A stretch of DNA of 64,000 bases. Origin: an uncultured Aggregatibacter sp. Lineage in GTDB: Bacteria; Pseudomonadota; Gammaproteobacteria; Enterobacterales; Pasteurellaceae. The notes under the pieces were generated by a model that had not been told where the DNA came from, did no database searches, and saw only the letters and a program-made list of their open reading frames with translations. The DNA lies in assembly GCF_901873365.1 (NCBI RefSeq), contig NZ_CABFLM010000126.1, forward strand, positions 3,714 to 67,713, given 5' to 3'. This document shows, piece after piece, positions 9,086 to 17,623 of the stretch. A program made the position numbers and the translations under genes. The number at the start of each line of letters is the position of its first letter. Position 1 is the first letter of the stretch.

Positions 9086-9268
9086 AGACTGTCCTCTTTT
9101 TGATGGTTATTGACCTCAATCCATATTGAAGGCTTAACAATAGGAAAATTTATGTGATAAATAAATTTTTCTTATCTATCAGGAAAGGATTTTCAATGTA
9201 ACAGAAAAAATTCATCACTTCTATAGGCAATCCGTTGTTTTTCAGGGGAAATTTAAGGAATTTAACAA

Positions 9269-9290
9269 AAATGTGACGAATGTTGCATTT
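9269..9290. promoter_or_regulatory. candidate CRP site in the gltS/glycosyltransferase divergent region
   Basis: The 312-bp gap 9086-9397 holds no gene. Within it, AAATGTGA-N6-TTGCATTT matches a perfect left CRP half-site and six of eight right half-site positions. A TAGAAT -10-like hexamer lies before the glycosyltransferase start. Which divergent gene would respond cannot be told from sequence. Weak to moderate support. Confidence 0.35.
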
Positions 9291-9397
9291 ATTTTACAAT
9301 TAGTTAATTAGGCGATTTTCATTGGCATAAATCTTTTTAATCTGTCGCAGTCGGGCTAGAATACGCCCAATTTGGGCTAAAGAATGGAAACTTCATC

Positions 9398-10435
9398 ATG
9401 AACGTATTAGTGATCAGAAACGATAAATTGGGCGATTTTATGTTGGCGTGGCCGGCGTTTGCGATGTTGAAAGCGTCAGATTCATCGTTAAAACTGACCG
9501 CACTTGTGCCGTCTTACACTGCCGAGTTGGCGCGTGCTTGCCCTTATTTAGATGATGTCATCATTGATGCACCTAAAAACGACAAAATGGCATTTCAGCG
9601 CGTTGTCAGTGAGATTAAAGCACGGCAATTTGATGCGATGATCAGCTTCTTTTCCAATACACATAACGCTAAATTAGCGTGGAAATGCCGCATTCCTTAC
9701 CGCTTGGCACCGGCGACCAAATGGGTGCAGTTTTTTTATAATCATCGTCTGACGCAACGTCGTTCTCAATCGGCCAAGCCGGAATTTGAATATAACTTGG
9801 ATTTGGCGCGTGCATTTTTACGCGATCACAAAATCCCTGTGGTTGAGCCACGCACACCGTATCTTTCCTTTGAGCAAAGTGCGGTGGAGATTCAGCGTAA
9901 ATTTTTGTGCGACCAGCTCCAGATCGATACCTCGAAAAAATGGATTTTTCTACACAGCGGCTCCGGTGGCTCTGCCAATAATTTGTCGCTTACGCAATAT
10001 GCGCAATTAATCCAAGGTCTCTTGTGCCATTTGGATGTCTATGTGATTTTAACCGCCGGCCCAACTGAAAGTGAAAAAGCCCATGAATTAGCGGAACTGG
10101 TGCAGGATTCACGTGTTGTGATTTATGATAAAAATAAAGGGTTGGTGGATTTTGCGCATTCTTTAGCCTGTGCTGATTTATTTATCGCCGGTTCCACCGG
10201 ACCTTTGCACCTAAGCGGTGCGTTAAACGTGCCGACCATCGGATTTTACCCAAGCCGTCGTTCCGCGACGCCTTTGCGTTGGCAGCCGATTAATGATGCC
10301 CATAAGCATTTAGCGTTCTGCCCACCGAATGATAAAGCCAGCCAAACGGATTTAACGCAAATTAAGATTGAAGAAAAGCTAGAGGAAATTATCGGTTTTA
10401 TGACGAAAATATGGCACGCGGCTGATAAAAAATAA
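9398..10435 (+). CDS. glycosyltransferase family 9, LPS heptosyltransferase-like
   Basis: This 345-residue protein has the GT9 (GT-B) fold. It begins MNVLVIRNDKLGDFMLAWPA, the characteristic N-terminal strand with the catalytic-site Asp of ADP-heptose:LPS heptosyltransferases. The C-terminal half carries IFLHSGSGGSANNLS (nucleotide-binding start of the second Rossmann domain) and FIAGSTGPLHLSGALNVPTIGFY, the donor-binding block. It most likely adds a heptose to the lipooligosaccharide inner core, but which position (heptosyltransferase I, II or III type) cannot be decided here. Its 3' end overlaps the convergent YczE-type gene by 57 nt. Confidence 0.85.
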   Translation: MNVLVIRNDKLGDFMLAWPAFAMLKASDSSLKLTALVPSYTAELARACPYLDDVIIDAPKNDKMAFQRVVSEIKARQFDAMISFFSNTHNAKLAWKCRIPYRLAPATKWVQFFYNHRLTQRRSQSAKPEFEYNLDLARAFLRDHKIPVVEPRTPYLSFEQSAVEIQRKFLCDQLQIDTSKKWIFLHSGSGGSANNLSLTQYAQLIQGLLCHLDVYVILTAGPTESEKAHELAELVQDSRVVIYDKNKGLVDFAHSLACADLFIAGSTGPLHLSGALNVPTIGFYPSRRSATPLRWQPINDAHKHLAFCPPNDKASQTDLTQIKIEEKLEEIIGFMTKIWHAADKK

Positions 10436-11044
10436 GGTATATTGCACCACCCAGCCAATGCCGAAGGCAAACATGAGCGTGCCAATGCCTAATACGCCGC
10501 CAAGTAGGAAACCGAACACACAAACCAACACTTCAATAGACGTGCGTACGATGCCGATTTTCCAATGAAAATGTTGGCATAAGCCGACCATTAAGCCATC
10601 TCGTGGGCCGGAGCCTTGGTGGCAGGTTAAATAAAAGGCGGTGCCGATGCCGAACAACAAAATGCCGACAATAGCATAAGCAAAACGGGCATAAAGTGCG
10701 GTGGGTTTTTGCAGTAAATAGGTCGTTACGCCCAAAACAAACGCAATCACAAAAATGTTTATGACGGTGGCAAGCCCAGGTTTGAGTTTTAACGGAAACC
10801 ACGCCAACATGACAATAAGGCTGATCATCCAAGAGGCCCAACCTACGCTAAATTGTCCTTGTGTTGCCACGCCTTGGGATAATACCGTCCAAGGCGCTGA
10901 GCCTAAATCTGACAGCAATAGCAACCCCTCGCCGAATCCAATGACCGTCAAGGCGCATAGCAAAACGCTAAGGGATTTTAATTCAATCGACCATAGCGAT
11001 TTGGCAGCCCAAGCCGTATGTGGAAAAACGTGCGGTTTCTTCAT
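10379..11044 (-). CDS. YczE/YyaS/YitT-family inner membrane protein
   Basis: This 221-residue protein has about five or six membrane segments (near residues 25-45, 65-85, 90-110, 120-140 and 165-190). Motifs LGSAPWTVLSQGV and HQGSGPRDGLMVGLC match the YczE family, often annotated as a membrane protein of unknown function; in Bacillus YczE is linked to surfactin production. The start at 11044 (MKKPHVFPHT) is the first in frame. The last 57 nt overlap the convergent glycosyltransferase gene tail-to-tail, with no space for a separate terminator. Confidence 0.75.
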   Translation of the reverse strand: MKKPHVFPHTAWAAKSLWSIELKSLSVLLCALTVIGFGEGLLLLSDLGSAPWTVLSQGVATQGQFSVGWASWMISLIVMLAWFPLKLKPGLATVINIFVIAFVLGVTTYLLQKPTALYARFAYAIVGILLFGIGTAFYLTCHQGSGPRDGLMVGLCQHFHWKIGIVRTSIEVLVCVFGFLLGGVLGIGTLMFAFGIGWVVQYTLFFISRVPYFRHKTDNFL

Positions 11045-11252
11045 GACGTCATATTACTCGCGATTATTCGGGGATGGATTAAGGCATCCTATTCGGTAAT
11101 GCCCTTAAGAAAGAAGATATGTTACAACAAACTGCTCGGAAAGTACGTTAAAACCGGAGAGAAAACAAGAAACAAGCGTACTTCAGCGAATTCCTTTTCT
11201 GTCTCAGGTTGTTATATAATCGACCTCATTCACCCCTCTCTAAGGATCTTAT

Positions 11253-11759
11253 ATGCTTCCCATGCTTGGTATTACCGGTTACAGCGGTAGCGGCAAAACC
11301 ACATTATTAGAAAAATTGTTACCGGCATTGCAACAGCGCAATTTACGCCCAGCCGTGATTAAACATAGTCATCACAATGCGCAAATTGACAAAGAAGGCA
11401 AAGACAGTTGGCGCATGAAAGAAGCGGGCGCGGCGCAAGTGATTATGGCCTGTGATCAACGTTGGGCGTTAATGACGGAAACGCCACAAAGTGTCTCTTT
11501 GACTTATTTAGCCCAACAATTTGACCGTGCATTAACCGATTTTGTGTTGGTGGAAGGCTTTAAGCAAGAGCCGATTGAAAAAATTCTGCTTCACCGCCAA
11601 GGAATGACAAAGCCATTGCCAGCGCTTGACGACTATGTTCTTGCCGTGGCGACCGATTATTCGTTAGCCTGCGAAAAACCGGTTTTAGACATCAATCACA
11701 TCGATCAAATCGCCGACTTTATTGTGGCGTGGTACCAACACAAGTGCGGTGAAATTTAA
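11253..11759 (+). CDS. mobB: molybdopterin-guanine dinucleotide biosynthesis adaptor MobB
   Basis: This 168-residue GTP-binding protein assists MobA in attaching GMP to molybdopterin for enzymes such as formate dehydrogenase and DMSO/TMAO reductases. The Walker A sequence GYSGSGKTT lies at residues 8-16, followed by KHSHHNAQID and FVLVEGFKQEP, the conserved MobB blocks. Two starts are possible (11253 and 11262); AAGGATC just before 11253 supports the first. The MFS gene follows 10 bp after the stop, suggesting co-transcription. fdhE further along shows that the cell makes formate dehydrogenase, a user of this cofactor. Confidence 0.93.
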   Translation: MLPMLGITGYSGSGKTTLLEKLLPALQQRNLRPAVIKHSHHNAQIDKEGKDSWRMKEAGAAQVIMACDQRWALMTETPQSVSLTYLAQQFDRALTDFVLVEGFKQEPIEKILLHRQGMTKPLPALDDYVLAVATDYSLACEKPVLDINHIDQIADFIVAWYQHKCGEI

Positions 11760-11769
11760 GCGTATTTTT

Positions 11770-13161
11770 ATGACTCAGCATCAACATTACCGACACCTTG
11801 CCCTTATCGCCGCCATGGCATTGTTTATGCAATCCCTTGACGCAACGATTCTCAATACCGCGTTGCCGGCGATTTCCGCCAGCTTGAATGAATCGCCATT
11901 AGAAATGCAAATGACGATTATCAGCTATTCACTCACGGTTGCCTTGTTTATTCCACTCACCGGCTGGATGGCAGATAAATATGGCACGTTAAATGTTTTC
12001 CGTGCTGCCGTGGGTGTTTTTGTGTTGGGATCGGTGGCTTGTGCCATGGCAAATTCGCTAAACGCCTTAATTTGGTCACGGATTTTGCAAGGTGTGGGCG
12101 GTGCGTTGATGATGCCTGTTGCGCGTTTAACGATTATTCGAAATGTTCCCAAAACCCAGTTGGTTGCTGCGTGGAACGCTATGGCGATGGCAGGACTTAT
12201 CGGCCCTGTATTAGGGCCTATCGTGGGCGGTTGGTTGGTCACACATGCCACATGGCATTGGATTTTCTTAATTAATATTCCCATTGGCGTACTTGGCATA
12301 GTATTTGCCGGCCGTTATATGCCAAATAGCACAGGAAAAATAAAGAAGCTGGATTGGATTGGTTTCATCTTATTTGCGGGTGGCTTAGCAGGCGTTACCC
12401 TCGGGTTGGACTTGCTGTCGGAAGAGCGCGCCAATTCAGGGCTCACCGCTGTCATGTTAAGTGCAGGTTTCATCAGTTTTCTGCTTTATTATTTCTACGC
12501 AAAACGTGCGCAAAATCCGTTGTTACCGCTGAATGTCTTTCGGGTTCGTACGTTTCGTATTGGCATGATTGCCAACATCTTTATCCGTTTAACCGCCTCG
12601 GGCATTCCTTTCCTCATGCCTCTGATGTTACAGCTCGTCTTCCATTACGGCGCTGATATTGCCGGCTGGTTACTTGCGCCTATTGCACTCAGTTCCATTA
12701 TCACAAAATCCTTTGCCGGCAAAGTTTTAGCGCGTTTCGGCTACAAAACAACGCTTATTTCCACCGCACTTTCCATGACGATTGCAGTTATTGCTATGAG
12801 CCTACTTAATCAACACGCTGCATTATGGCTGCTTGTCTGTGTCTTGGCATGGTATGGTTGTTGTATGTCCATTATCTTCACTGCCATCAACACCCTCACT
12901 GTTTGTGAACTCAGCGACCACAATGCCAGTACAGGCGCCACGTACCTCAGCGTCATCCAACAAGTCGGCATCAGCATCGGCATCGCCGTCTCTGCCGTCA
13001 TTTTAGATCGTTACCGCCATGTTATCGGCGAACAAGGCGAGCAACTACAACAGGCATTCAGCTACACGTTCCTCACTTCCGCCCTTTTCGGCATAGCCTT
13101 GCTATGGACATTGCTTTACCTCAAAAAAAGCGATGGCGCAGGAAATTTTCACCACAAATAG
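11770..13161 (+). CDS. MFS drug-efflux transporter, DHA2 family (MdtD-like)
   Basis: This is a 463-residue protein with about 14 predicted membrane helices, the DHA2 number. The N-terminal block LDATILNTALPAIS is the DHA2 motif containing the membrane-embedded Asp; GWMADKYGT is motif A and RILQGVGGALMMPVARL is motif B. The best match by memory is the MdtD/YegB branch. Substrate is unknown; multidrug or metabolite export is the family expectation. The frame reads upstream into mobB, but ATG 11770 (MTQHQHYRHL) places the first helix correctly. The gene after it is replaced by a repeat array. Confidence 0.85.
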   Translation: MTQHQHYRHLALIAAMALFMQSLDATILNTALPAISASLNESPLEMQMTIISYSLTVALFIPLTGWMADKYGTLNVFRAAVGVFVLGSVACAMANSLNALIWSRILQGVGGALMMPVARLTIIRNVPKTQLVAAWNAMAMAGLIGPVLGPIVGGWLVTHATWHWIFLINIPIGVLGIVFAGRYMPNSTGKIKKLDWIGFILFAGGLAGVTLGLDLLSEERANSGLTAVMLSAGFISFLLYYFYAKRAQNPLLPLNVFRVRTFRIGMIANIFIRLTASGIPFLMPLMLQLVFHYGADIAGWLLAPIALSSIITKSFAGKVLARFGYKTTLISTALSMTIAVIAMSLLNQHAALWLLVCVLAWYGCCMSIIFTAINTLTVCELSDHNASTGATYLSVIQQVGISIGIAVSAVILDRYRHVIGEQGEQLQQAFSYTFLTSALFGIALLWTLLYLKKSDGAGNFHHK

Positions 13162-13189
13162 ACGATATCAAAACTCCATTCCCCACATT

Positions 13190-13610
13190 TCATGTAACGT
13201 GTTGCACGAATGAAAACACGCTCATGAGAGGGATAGGTCGCCTCGTAGCGTGCAACTTGTTGAACGAATGAAAACACGCACATGAGGGGAATCCGTCCCC
13301 TTGTAGCATGCAACTTATTGCACGAAATGAAAACACGCTCATGAGATGGATATGTCGCCTCGTAGCGTGCAACTTGTTGCACGAAATGAAAATACGCACA
13401 TGAGGTGGATAGGTCGTGCATCAAGATGCACGCTACAATGATAAATGAAACACGCACATGAGGAGAATCCATCCCCTCGTAGCGTGCAACTTGTTGCACG
13501 AAATGAAAATACGCTCATGGGATGGATAGGTCGTGCATCAAGATGCACGCTACAGGGATAAATGAAAATACGCGCATGAGGAAAATTTATCGTGCATCAA
13601 AATGCACGCG
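13190..13610. repeat. REP-like palindrome array 2 (about seven units plus a degenerate one)
   Basis: The gap between the MFS gene and rnt (474 bp) is almost entirely repeat. GTAG-first units start at 13245, 13313, 13362 and 13479, all with the CAAC/GTTG core. Inverted units with the CATC/GATG core start at 13415, 13532 and 13591. A degenerate unit sits near 13195. Between units a second conserved phrase recurs, ATGAAAAYACGCNCATGAG, about eight times, so a larger unit of roughly 50-68 bp has been amplified. Both strands are open over parts of the array, but only because the repeat lacks stops; I do not call genes there. Confidence 0.88.
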
Positions 13611-13635
13611 ACCAAGTGGACTATACCTTGTCGCG

Positions 13636-14289
13636 TTATTCTTTTGTCACAATATGCGGGAATCCACCGAGGGCTTTTAGGTGATTTACCATATAACAAA
13701 ACAGCTCGGCGGTGCGTTCTGTGTCGTAAAGGGCGGAATGTGCTTGTCGGCTATCGAAAGGAATGTTTGCCGCTTGGCAGGCTTTGATCAGCACCGTTTG
13801 ACCGAACATAAAACCGCTTAATGTGGCGGTGTCGAAGGTGGAAAAGGGATGGAAAGGGTTGCGTTTAGCATTGGTGCGTTGTGCTGCCGCCATAATAAAT
13901 CCCTGATCAAAAGCGGCATTATGCGCCACAATAATAGAACGTTGGCAGTCCGCCTCTTTTTGCGCACGTCGCACCATTTTAAACATCTCGCTGATGGCAA
14001 TAGTTTCACTCACGGCGCCACGCAATGGGTTATCAACATCAATGCCGTTAAACTTAATCGCTTCCGGGTTAATATTGGCGCCTTCAAAAGGTTGAATATG
14101 AAAATGGCATTTTTGATCGGGTAAGAGATTGCCCTGTTCATCCATTTTGACCGTAATCGCCGCCAATTCTAATAGCGCATCGGTTTTTGCGTTCAAGCCG
14201 GCGGTTTCCACATCAATAATGACCGGTAAATACCCCCGGAAGCGGTGTTTTAATAAATGATAGTTGATGGTTTCTTGCGTGTCAGACAT
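13636..14289 (-). CDS. rnt: ribonuclease T
   Basis: This 217-residue DEDDh 3'-5' exonuclease trims the 3' ends of tRNA and other stable RNAs and removes the terminal AMP in tRNA end turnover. The catalytic blocks are VIDVETAGLN (D and E, near residue 21), VAHNAAFDQGF (Exo II Asp) and AHSALYDTERTAEL (Exo III His and Asp). Length agrees with E. coli RNase T (215). gloA lies upstream on the same strand with a strong terminator between them, so rnt is likely read from its own promoter. Confidence 0.96.
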   Translation of the reverse strand: MSDTQETINYHLLKHRFRGYLPVIIDVETAGLNAKTDALLELAAITVKMDEQGNLLPDQKCHFHIQPFEGANINPEAIKFNGIDVDNPLRGAVSETIAISEMFKMVRRAQKEADCQRSIIVAHNAAFDQGFIMAAAQRTNAKRNPFHPFSTFDTATLSGFMFGQTVLIKACQAANIPFDSRQAHSALYDTERTAELFCYMVNHLKALGGFPHIVTKE

Positions 14290-14307
14290 ACCTATTCCTA
14301 AAAATAA

Positions 14308-14336
14308 AACGTGGATTATCGTTCATAATCCACGTT
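14308..14336 (-). terminator. gloA terminator (perfect 12-bp stem)
   Basis: AACGTGGATTAT and ATAATCCACGTT form a perfect 12-bp stem with a 5-nt loop. Minus-strand reading ends in TTTTATTTTT. It lies between the gloA stop and the rnt start. Confidence 0.85.
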
Positions 14337-14370
14337 AAAAAACAGTTGAAATTTTCACCGCACTTTTAGC

Positions 14371-14778
14371 TTAGTTGCCTAAACCGGCTTGTGCGCTTTT
14401 ATTTTCAATGAATTCGATTTTGTAACCGTCCGGATCTTTGACGAAAGCAATCACAGTGGTTCCGCCTTTCACCGGGCCCGGTTCGCGGGTAACATTGCCG
14501 CCCGCTTGACGCACGGCTTCGCAGGTGGCGTAAATATCATCAACCCCAATGGCGATATGGCCGTAGGCATTGCCCAAGTCGTATTTCTCAACACCCCAGT
14601 TATAAGTTAATTCCAAGACGGACGCCTTGTCTTCATCATCGTAGCCTAAAAATGCTAAAGAATATTTATATTCAGGATTTTCGCTGGTACGCAATAAACG
14701 CATCCCCAACACGTCTTGATAAAATTGAATGGAACGTTGTAAATCGCCGACACGTAACATTGTGTGTAAAATTCGCAT
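14371..14778 (-). CDS. gloA: lactoylglutathione lyase (glyoxalase I)
   Basis: This 135-residue metalloenzyme isomerises the hemithioacetal of methylglyoxal and glutathione to S-lactoylglutathione, detoxifying methylglyoxal. The metal ligands fit the E. coli pattern: His5 in RILHTMLRV, Glu in SVLELTYNWG, His in YGHIAIGVDD and Glu in YKIEFIE. The frame continues 33 nt upstream, but ATG 14778 follows GAGGAAAACC and gives exactly the E. coli length. Two betaalpha-beta-beta-beta modules of the VOC fold are visible. Confidence 0.96.
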   Translation of the reverse strand: MRILHTMLRVGDLQRSIQFYQDVLGMRLLRTSENPEYKYSLAFLGYDDEDKASVLELTYNWGVEKYDLGNAYGHIAIGVDDIYATCEAVRQAGGNVTREPGPVKGGTTVIAFVKDPDGYKIEFIENKSAQAGLGN

Positions 14779-14907
14779 TTGGTTTTCCTCACTGTGAATA
14801 AATCTTGTCAATTATGCCACAGAATGAATGGATTTGCCTGATGAAATTCGTGCTAAACGTTATCGTAATTTGTCGTAGGGATACGTAAGGAGGCGCACTA
14901 AAAGCAC

Positions 14908-14935
14908 AAAGTGCGGTGAAAATTCACCGCACTTT
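14908..14935. terminator. paired uptake signals forming a hairpin after qseC
   Basis: AAAGTGCGGTGA and TCACCGCACTTT form a perfect 12-bp stem with a 4-nt loop. Each arm is one DNA uptake signal. It lies 23 bp past the qseC stop; the T run on the minus strand is imperfect. Confidence 0.65.
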
Positions 14936-14957
14936 TAGCCCCGCCTTTTTATCGACT

Positions 14958-16331
14958 TTACAACAAAATCTCCGCACACAACCCGATGCGTTCGCCGGCA
15001 GCATTTTTACGGTTAGAAAGGTTGAGTTGGTAATGATGCAATTCGGCAATGCGGCGAACAATAGACAAGCCTAATCCGCTGCCTTTTTCATTTTGACCTG
15101 CGGGGCGATAGAACCGTTGACCGAGTTTAGCCAGATCCGCCTCATCCACACCGCCACCGTTGTCTTCCACCAAAATCTTGTTTTTTTCCAACCGCACTTT
15201 AACCTGACTGCCCGCCGGGCAATAATGAATGGCGTTGTCGATCAGATTACGCAGCATAAGCGCCAGCAACAACGGCTGCCCCATTTTTACCGGAGGCGCG
15301 GCGATTGGCTCAAATGCCAACGTGATTTGGTGTTTTTCCGCATGAAAATACAATTCCCCCATCAGCGACGGAATCAACTGTTCCCAATGAATTTCCTGTA
15401 AATTCTCCAGTTCTTTCAAATTATCCAAGCGAGAAAGGGTTAATAATTGCTCGATCAGCTGGGTTGCGCGATCGATGCCTTTGGTCAGATTTTCCAATGC
15501 CTGTTCACGTAAGTGGGCGTCATCACCGGCAAGTTGTGCCACTTCCGTTTGAATACGCAAAGCGGCAAGCGGGCTGCGCAATTCATGGGCGGCATCGGAC
15601 GTAAAACGACGTTCACGCAATAAGGTGGCCGAAGTGCGGTCAAAAAATTGATTCAAATTTTGAATTAACGGCAAGATTTCCGTTGGTAGGTTGTCGGTCG
15701 GTAACAACGACGTGTCGTCAGGCAAGCGTTTTGCCACTTGTTCGCCCACGGCTTTTAGGCTGCGTAATTCTCGGCGGATAATCAATCCGAGTGCCGCCAA
15801 TAAAAACGGCAAACCGGCAAACCAAATCCACATTTGTCCGAATACCATTTTATTGATCAGTTCATCGCGATATTCCTGTTCCTGCCCCACGGCAACCAGC
15901 AAACGCCCACCGGCGACAGGCAACCAGAAAATACGCCAGTCATCATCGTCCTCTCGAATTTTACTGAGTGAAAAGCCTTTTTTAGGCGCATAAATAAAAT
16001 TCTCACCATTTTCACCATCGCTAAGCACGATATTGCCGTCGGGAGTAAAAATCGCAAAGGCTAGGGCATCATCATCAAAGCGGTGCTTTTTAAAAGGACG
16101 GCGTGGTTTCTCTTTATCATGACGTTCCATTAAAAGATTCCGTAAGTCAGAGGAAGCTAGCCGTTCAGCAAAGAGGATTTGTTGTGCATCAAAGACTTGG
16201 TTCACTTCTTTACGGACTTGAAACCACGCCACTGCCGTGGAAAGCAACCACACGAAAATCGATGCCAGAGACAAGGTGGCAATTAATCGAAAACGGAGGC
16301 TACGCTTGTGCCAATTCAGTTTCTTCATCAT
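14958..16331 (-). CDS. qseC: sensor histidine kinase QseC
   Basis: This is a 457-residue inner-membrane kinase. Transmembrane segments lie near residues 12-35 and 163-183, enclosing a periplasmic sensor rich in acidic and basic residues (LMERHDKEKPRRPFKKHRF). A HAMP-like linker follows. The phospho-accepting His is in DAAHELRSPLAALR; the N box is LRNLIDNAIHY, and the ATPase lid carries VEDNGGG and GSGLGLSIV. QseC in Aggregatibacter and enterics responds to catecholamines and/or iron and controls biofilm and virulence. It overlaps qseB by about 30 nt. ATG 16331 and 16328 are both possible; AGGAAAAA precedes them. Confidence 0.92.
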   Translation of the reverse strand: MMKKLNWHKRSLRFRLIATLSLASIFVWLLSTAVAWFQVRKEVNQVFDAQQILFAERLASSDLRNLLMERHDKEKPRRPFKKHRFDDDALAFAIFTPDGNIVLSDGENGENFIYAPKKGFSLSKIREDDDDWRIFWLPVAGGRLLVAVGQEQEYRDELINKMVFGQMWIWFAGLPFLLAALGLIIRRELRSLKAVGEQVAKRLPDDTSLLPTDNLPTEILPLIQNLNQFFDRTSATLLRERRFTSDAAHELRSPLAALRIQTEVAQLAGDDAHLREQALENLTKGIDRATQLIEQLLTLSRLDNLKELENLQEIHWEQLIPSLMGELYFHAEKHQITLAFEPIAAPPVKMGQPLLLALMLRNLIDNAIHYCPAGSQVKVRLEKNKILVEDNGGGVDEADLAKLGQRFYRPAGQNEKGSGLGLSIVRRIAELHHYQLNLSNRKNAAGERIGLCAEILL

Positions 16332-16986
16332 TTTTTCCTAAGGCATAGCCCACGCCATGCACGGTGCGAATAAATTGTTTACCGAGTTTTTGGCGCAAAT
16401 TATAAATATGCACTTCCAAGGCGTTGCTGTTGACTTCGTCATCCCAGTTGTAAAGTTTTTCTTCAATAAAATCACGGGTGAGGACACGTTCTTTATTCAG
16501 CATAAACAGCTCAAGCAGTTTGTATTCACGCGTGGTTAATGCAATTTCTTGTTCATTCAACAACACTTTGTGTTGATTCGGATCGAATTTGACACAGCTA
16601 TGCTGAATAATCGGACTGGCGTGTCCATAACGACGACGAATCAATGCTTGCAAGCGTGCCACCACTTCCGCCAACGCAAACGGCTTGCATAAATAATCGT
16701 CTGCGCCGCGTTGTAAGCCCGTAATGCGCTCATCTAAGGTATCTCGCGCAGTCAGAATTAACACCGGCACATCCTGCCCGTTTTTACGCCATACCTGCAG
16801 CACGTCTAAACCGTCCATTTTGGGCAAGGTTAAATCTAACACCACCGCATCGTAAGGTGCACCTTGCGCTGCCGTCAATCCGCTTTTGCCGTCAGTAAAC
16901 CAATCTACCGCAAAACCTGATTTGGTCAAACCGATTTGAATGCCGTTGCCAATAAGCGCATCGTCTTCGATTAATAAAATTCGCAT
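16300..16986 (-). CDS. qseB: response regulator QseB (OmpR/PhoB family)
   Basis: This 228-residue regulator has a receiver domain (residues 1-115) with the acidic pocket EDD at 7-9, phosphorylation site Asp51 in VLDLTLPKMDG and Lys in LCKPFAL. A C-terminal winged helix follows, with TTREYKLLELF and VHIYNLRQKLG. It is the partner of QseC. A box fitting QseB direct repeats lies before ygiW upstream, and a terminator-like hairpin separates ygiW from qseB, so qseBC expression should depend on readthrough or a weak internal promoter. Confidence 0.93.
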   Translation of the reverse strand: MRILLIEDDALIGNGIQIGLTKSGFAVDWFTDGKSGLTAAQGAPYDAVVLDLTLPKMDGLDVLQVWRKNGQDVPVLILTARDTLDERITGLQRGADDYLCKPFALAEVVARLQALIRRRYGHASPIIQHSCVKFDPNQHKVLLNEQEIALTTREYKLLELFMLNKERVLTRDFIEEKLYNWDDEVNSNALEVHIYNLRQKLGKQFIRTVHGVGYALGKNDEETELAQA

Positions 16987-17039
16987 AAAAAAATCACCGC
17001 ACTTTTCACTTGAGAGATCGCCATAATAAAAACAAACAA

Positions 17040-17060
17040 AAAGTGGCTCATCACCACTTT
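17040..17060 (-). terminator. hairpin between ygiW and qseB (possible attenuator)
   Basis: On the minus strand AAAGTGG and CCACTTT form a 7-bp stem with a 7-nt loop, followed by TTGTTTGTTTTT. It starts 15 nt after the ygiW stop, inside an operon otherwise arranged for co-transcription. It is expected to stop part of the transcripts before qseBC. Confidence 0.7.
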
Positions 17061-17075
17061 CTGTTTTTTGTCAGA

Positions 17076-17492
17076 TTATTTTACAATTTTTTCGACACGA
17101 TCAATATCCACTTCCGTTTTATTCCAAGATTTATCCACTTCGCCGTAAAGTTTCACTTCATCGCTTGGTGAAATATCCTGACCACGCCATGCTTTGCGGT
17201 CGATTTCTACTTGGAGTTCACCGCTGGCATCTTTGAAAATATAGTCATCTTTACCCACTTGTTTAACGATATTGCCTTGTAAAATCACATATTGATCGTC
17301 AACCCACGAAGTGGCGTCTGCTGCTTTGCTTAGTGTTTGTTCGCCATTAACGAACCCACCACGTTTAAAATCCCCTTTTTGATGGTGTTGTACTTGTGAC
17401 GCATTAGGATCTTGGAAACCACCTTTGGCAAAAGCGCCGCTTGCGGCAACGGTTGCTAATACGAAAATTGTTGCTAAACTACGTTTCTTCAT
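17076..17492 (-). CDS. ygiW: YgiW/YdeI-type BOF (OB-fold) periplasmic protein
   Basis: This 138-residue exported protein has the signal peptide MKKRSLATIFVLATVAASGAFA with cleavage after AFA. It continues with a Gly/Gln-rich linker and an OB-fold domain of the BOF family, including ILQGNIVKQVGKDDYIFKD and GELQVEIDRKAW. Family members are stress-induced and thought to bind cationic ligands without nucleic-acid contact. Position just upstream of qseBC matches the ygiW-qseBC operon of Aggregatibacter actinomycetemcomitans. AAGGAGA before the ATG is a strong ribosome-binding site. Confidence 0.92.
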   Translation of the reverse strand: MKKRSLATIFVLATVAASGAFAKGGFQDPNASQVQHHQKGDFKRGGFVNGEQTLSKAADATSWVDDQYVILQGNIVKQVGKDDYIFKDASGELQVEIDRKAWRGQDISPSDEVKLYGEVDKSWNKTEVDIDRVEKIVK

Positions 17493-17565
17493 TTGAAATC
17501 TCCTTCATAAAGTTCATTATCACAAAGCCCCTTGCTTTGTTGCGAGTAATTAAATCAAGTAAAAA

Positions 17566-17581
17566 TTAAGAAAAGATTAAG
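17566..17581 (-). promoter_or_regulatory. QseB direct-repeat box upstream of ygiW
   Basis: On the minus strand the sequence reads CTTAA, six bases, CTTAA. This is the direct-repeat pattern described for QseB and close to the related PmrA box. It lies about 75 bp before the ygiW start, in the divergent region with the aminotransferase gene. A TGTGATAAT extended -10-like element is closer to ygiW. Autoregulation is the likely outcome. Confidence 0.65.
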
Positions 17582-17623
17582 AAGCTTAAAATTTTCTAAA
17601 AAAAAGAGAAAAAAGGAAATATT

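Noticed and set aside
13149..13548. Two overlapping minus-strand reading frames of 69-116 codons in the repeat array
   Set aside because: They consist of repeated peptides encoded by the palindromes and lack a ribosome-binding site; the repeats simply have no stops in those frames.
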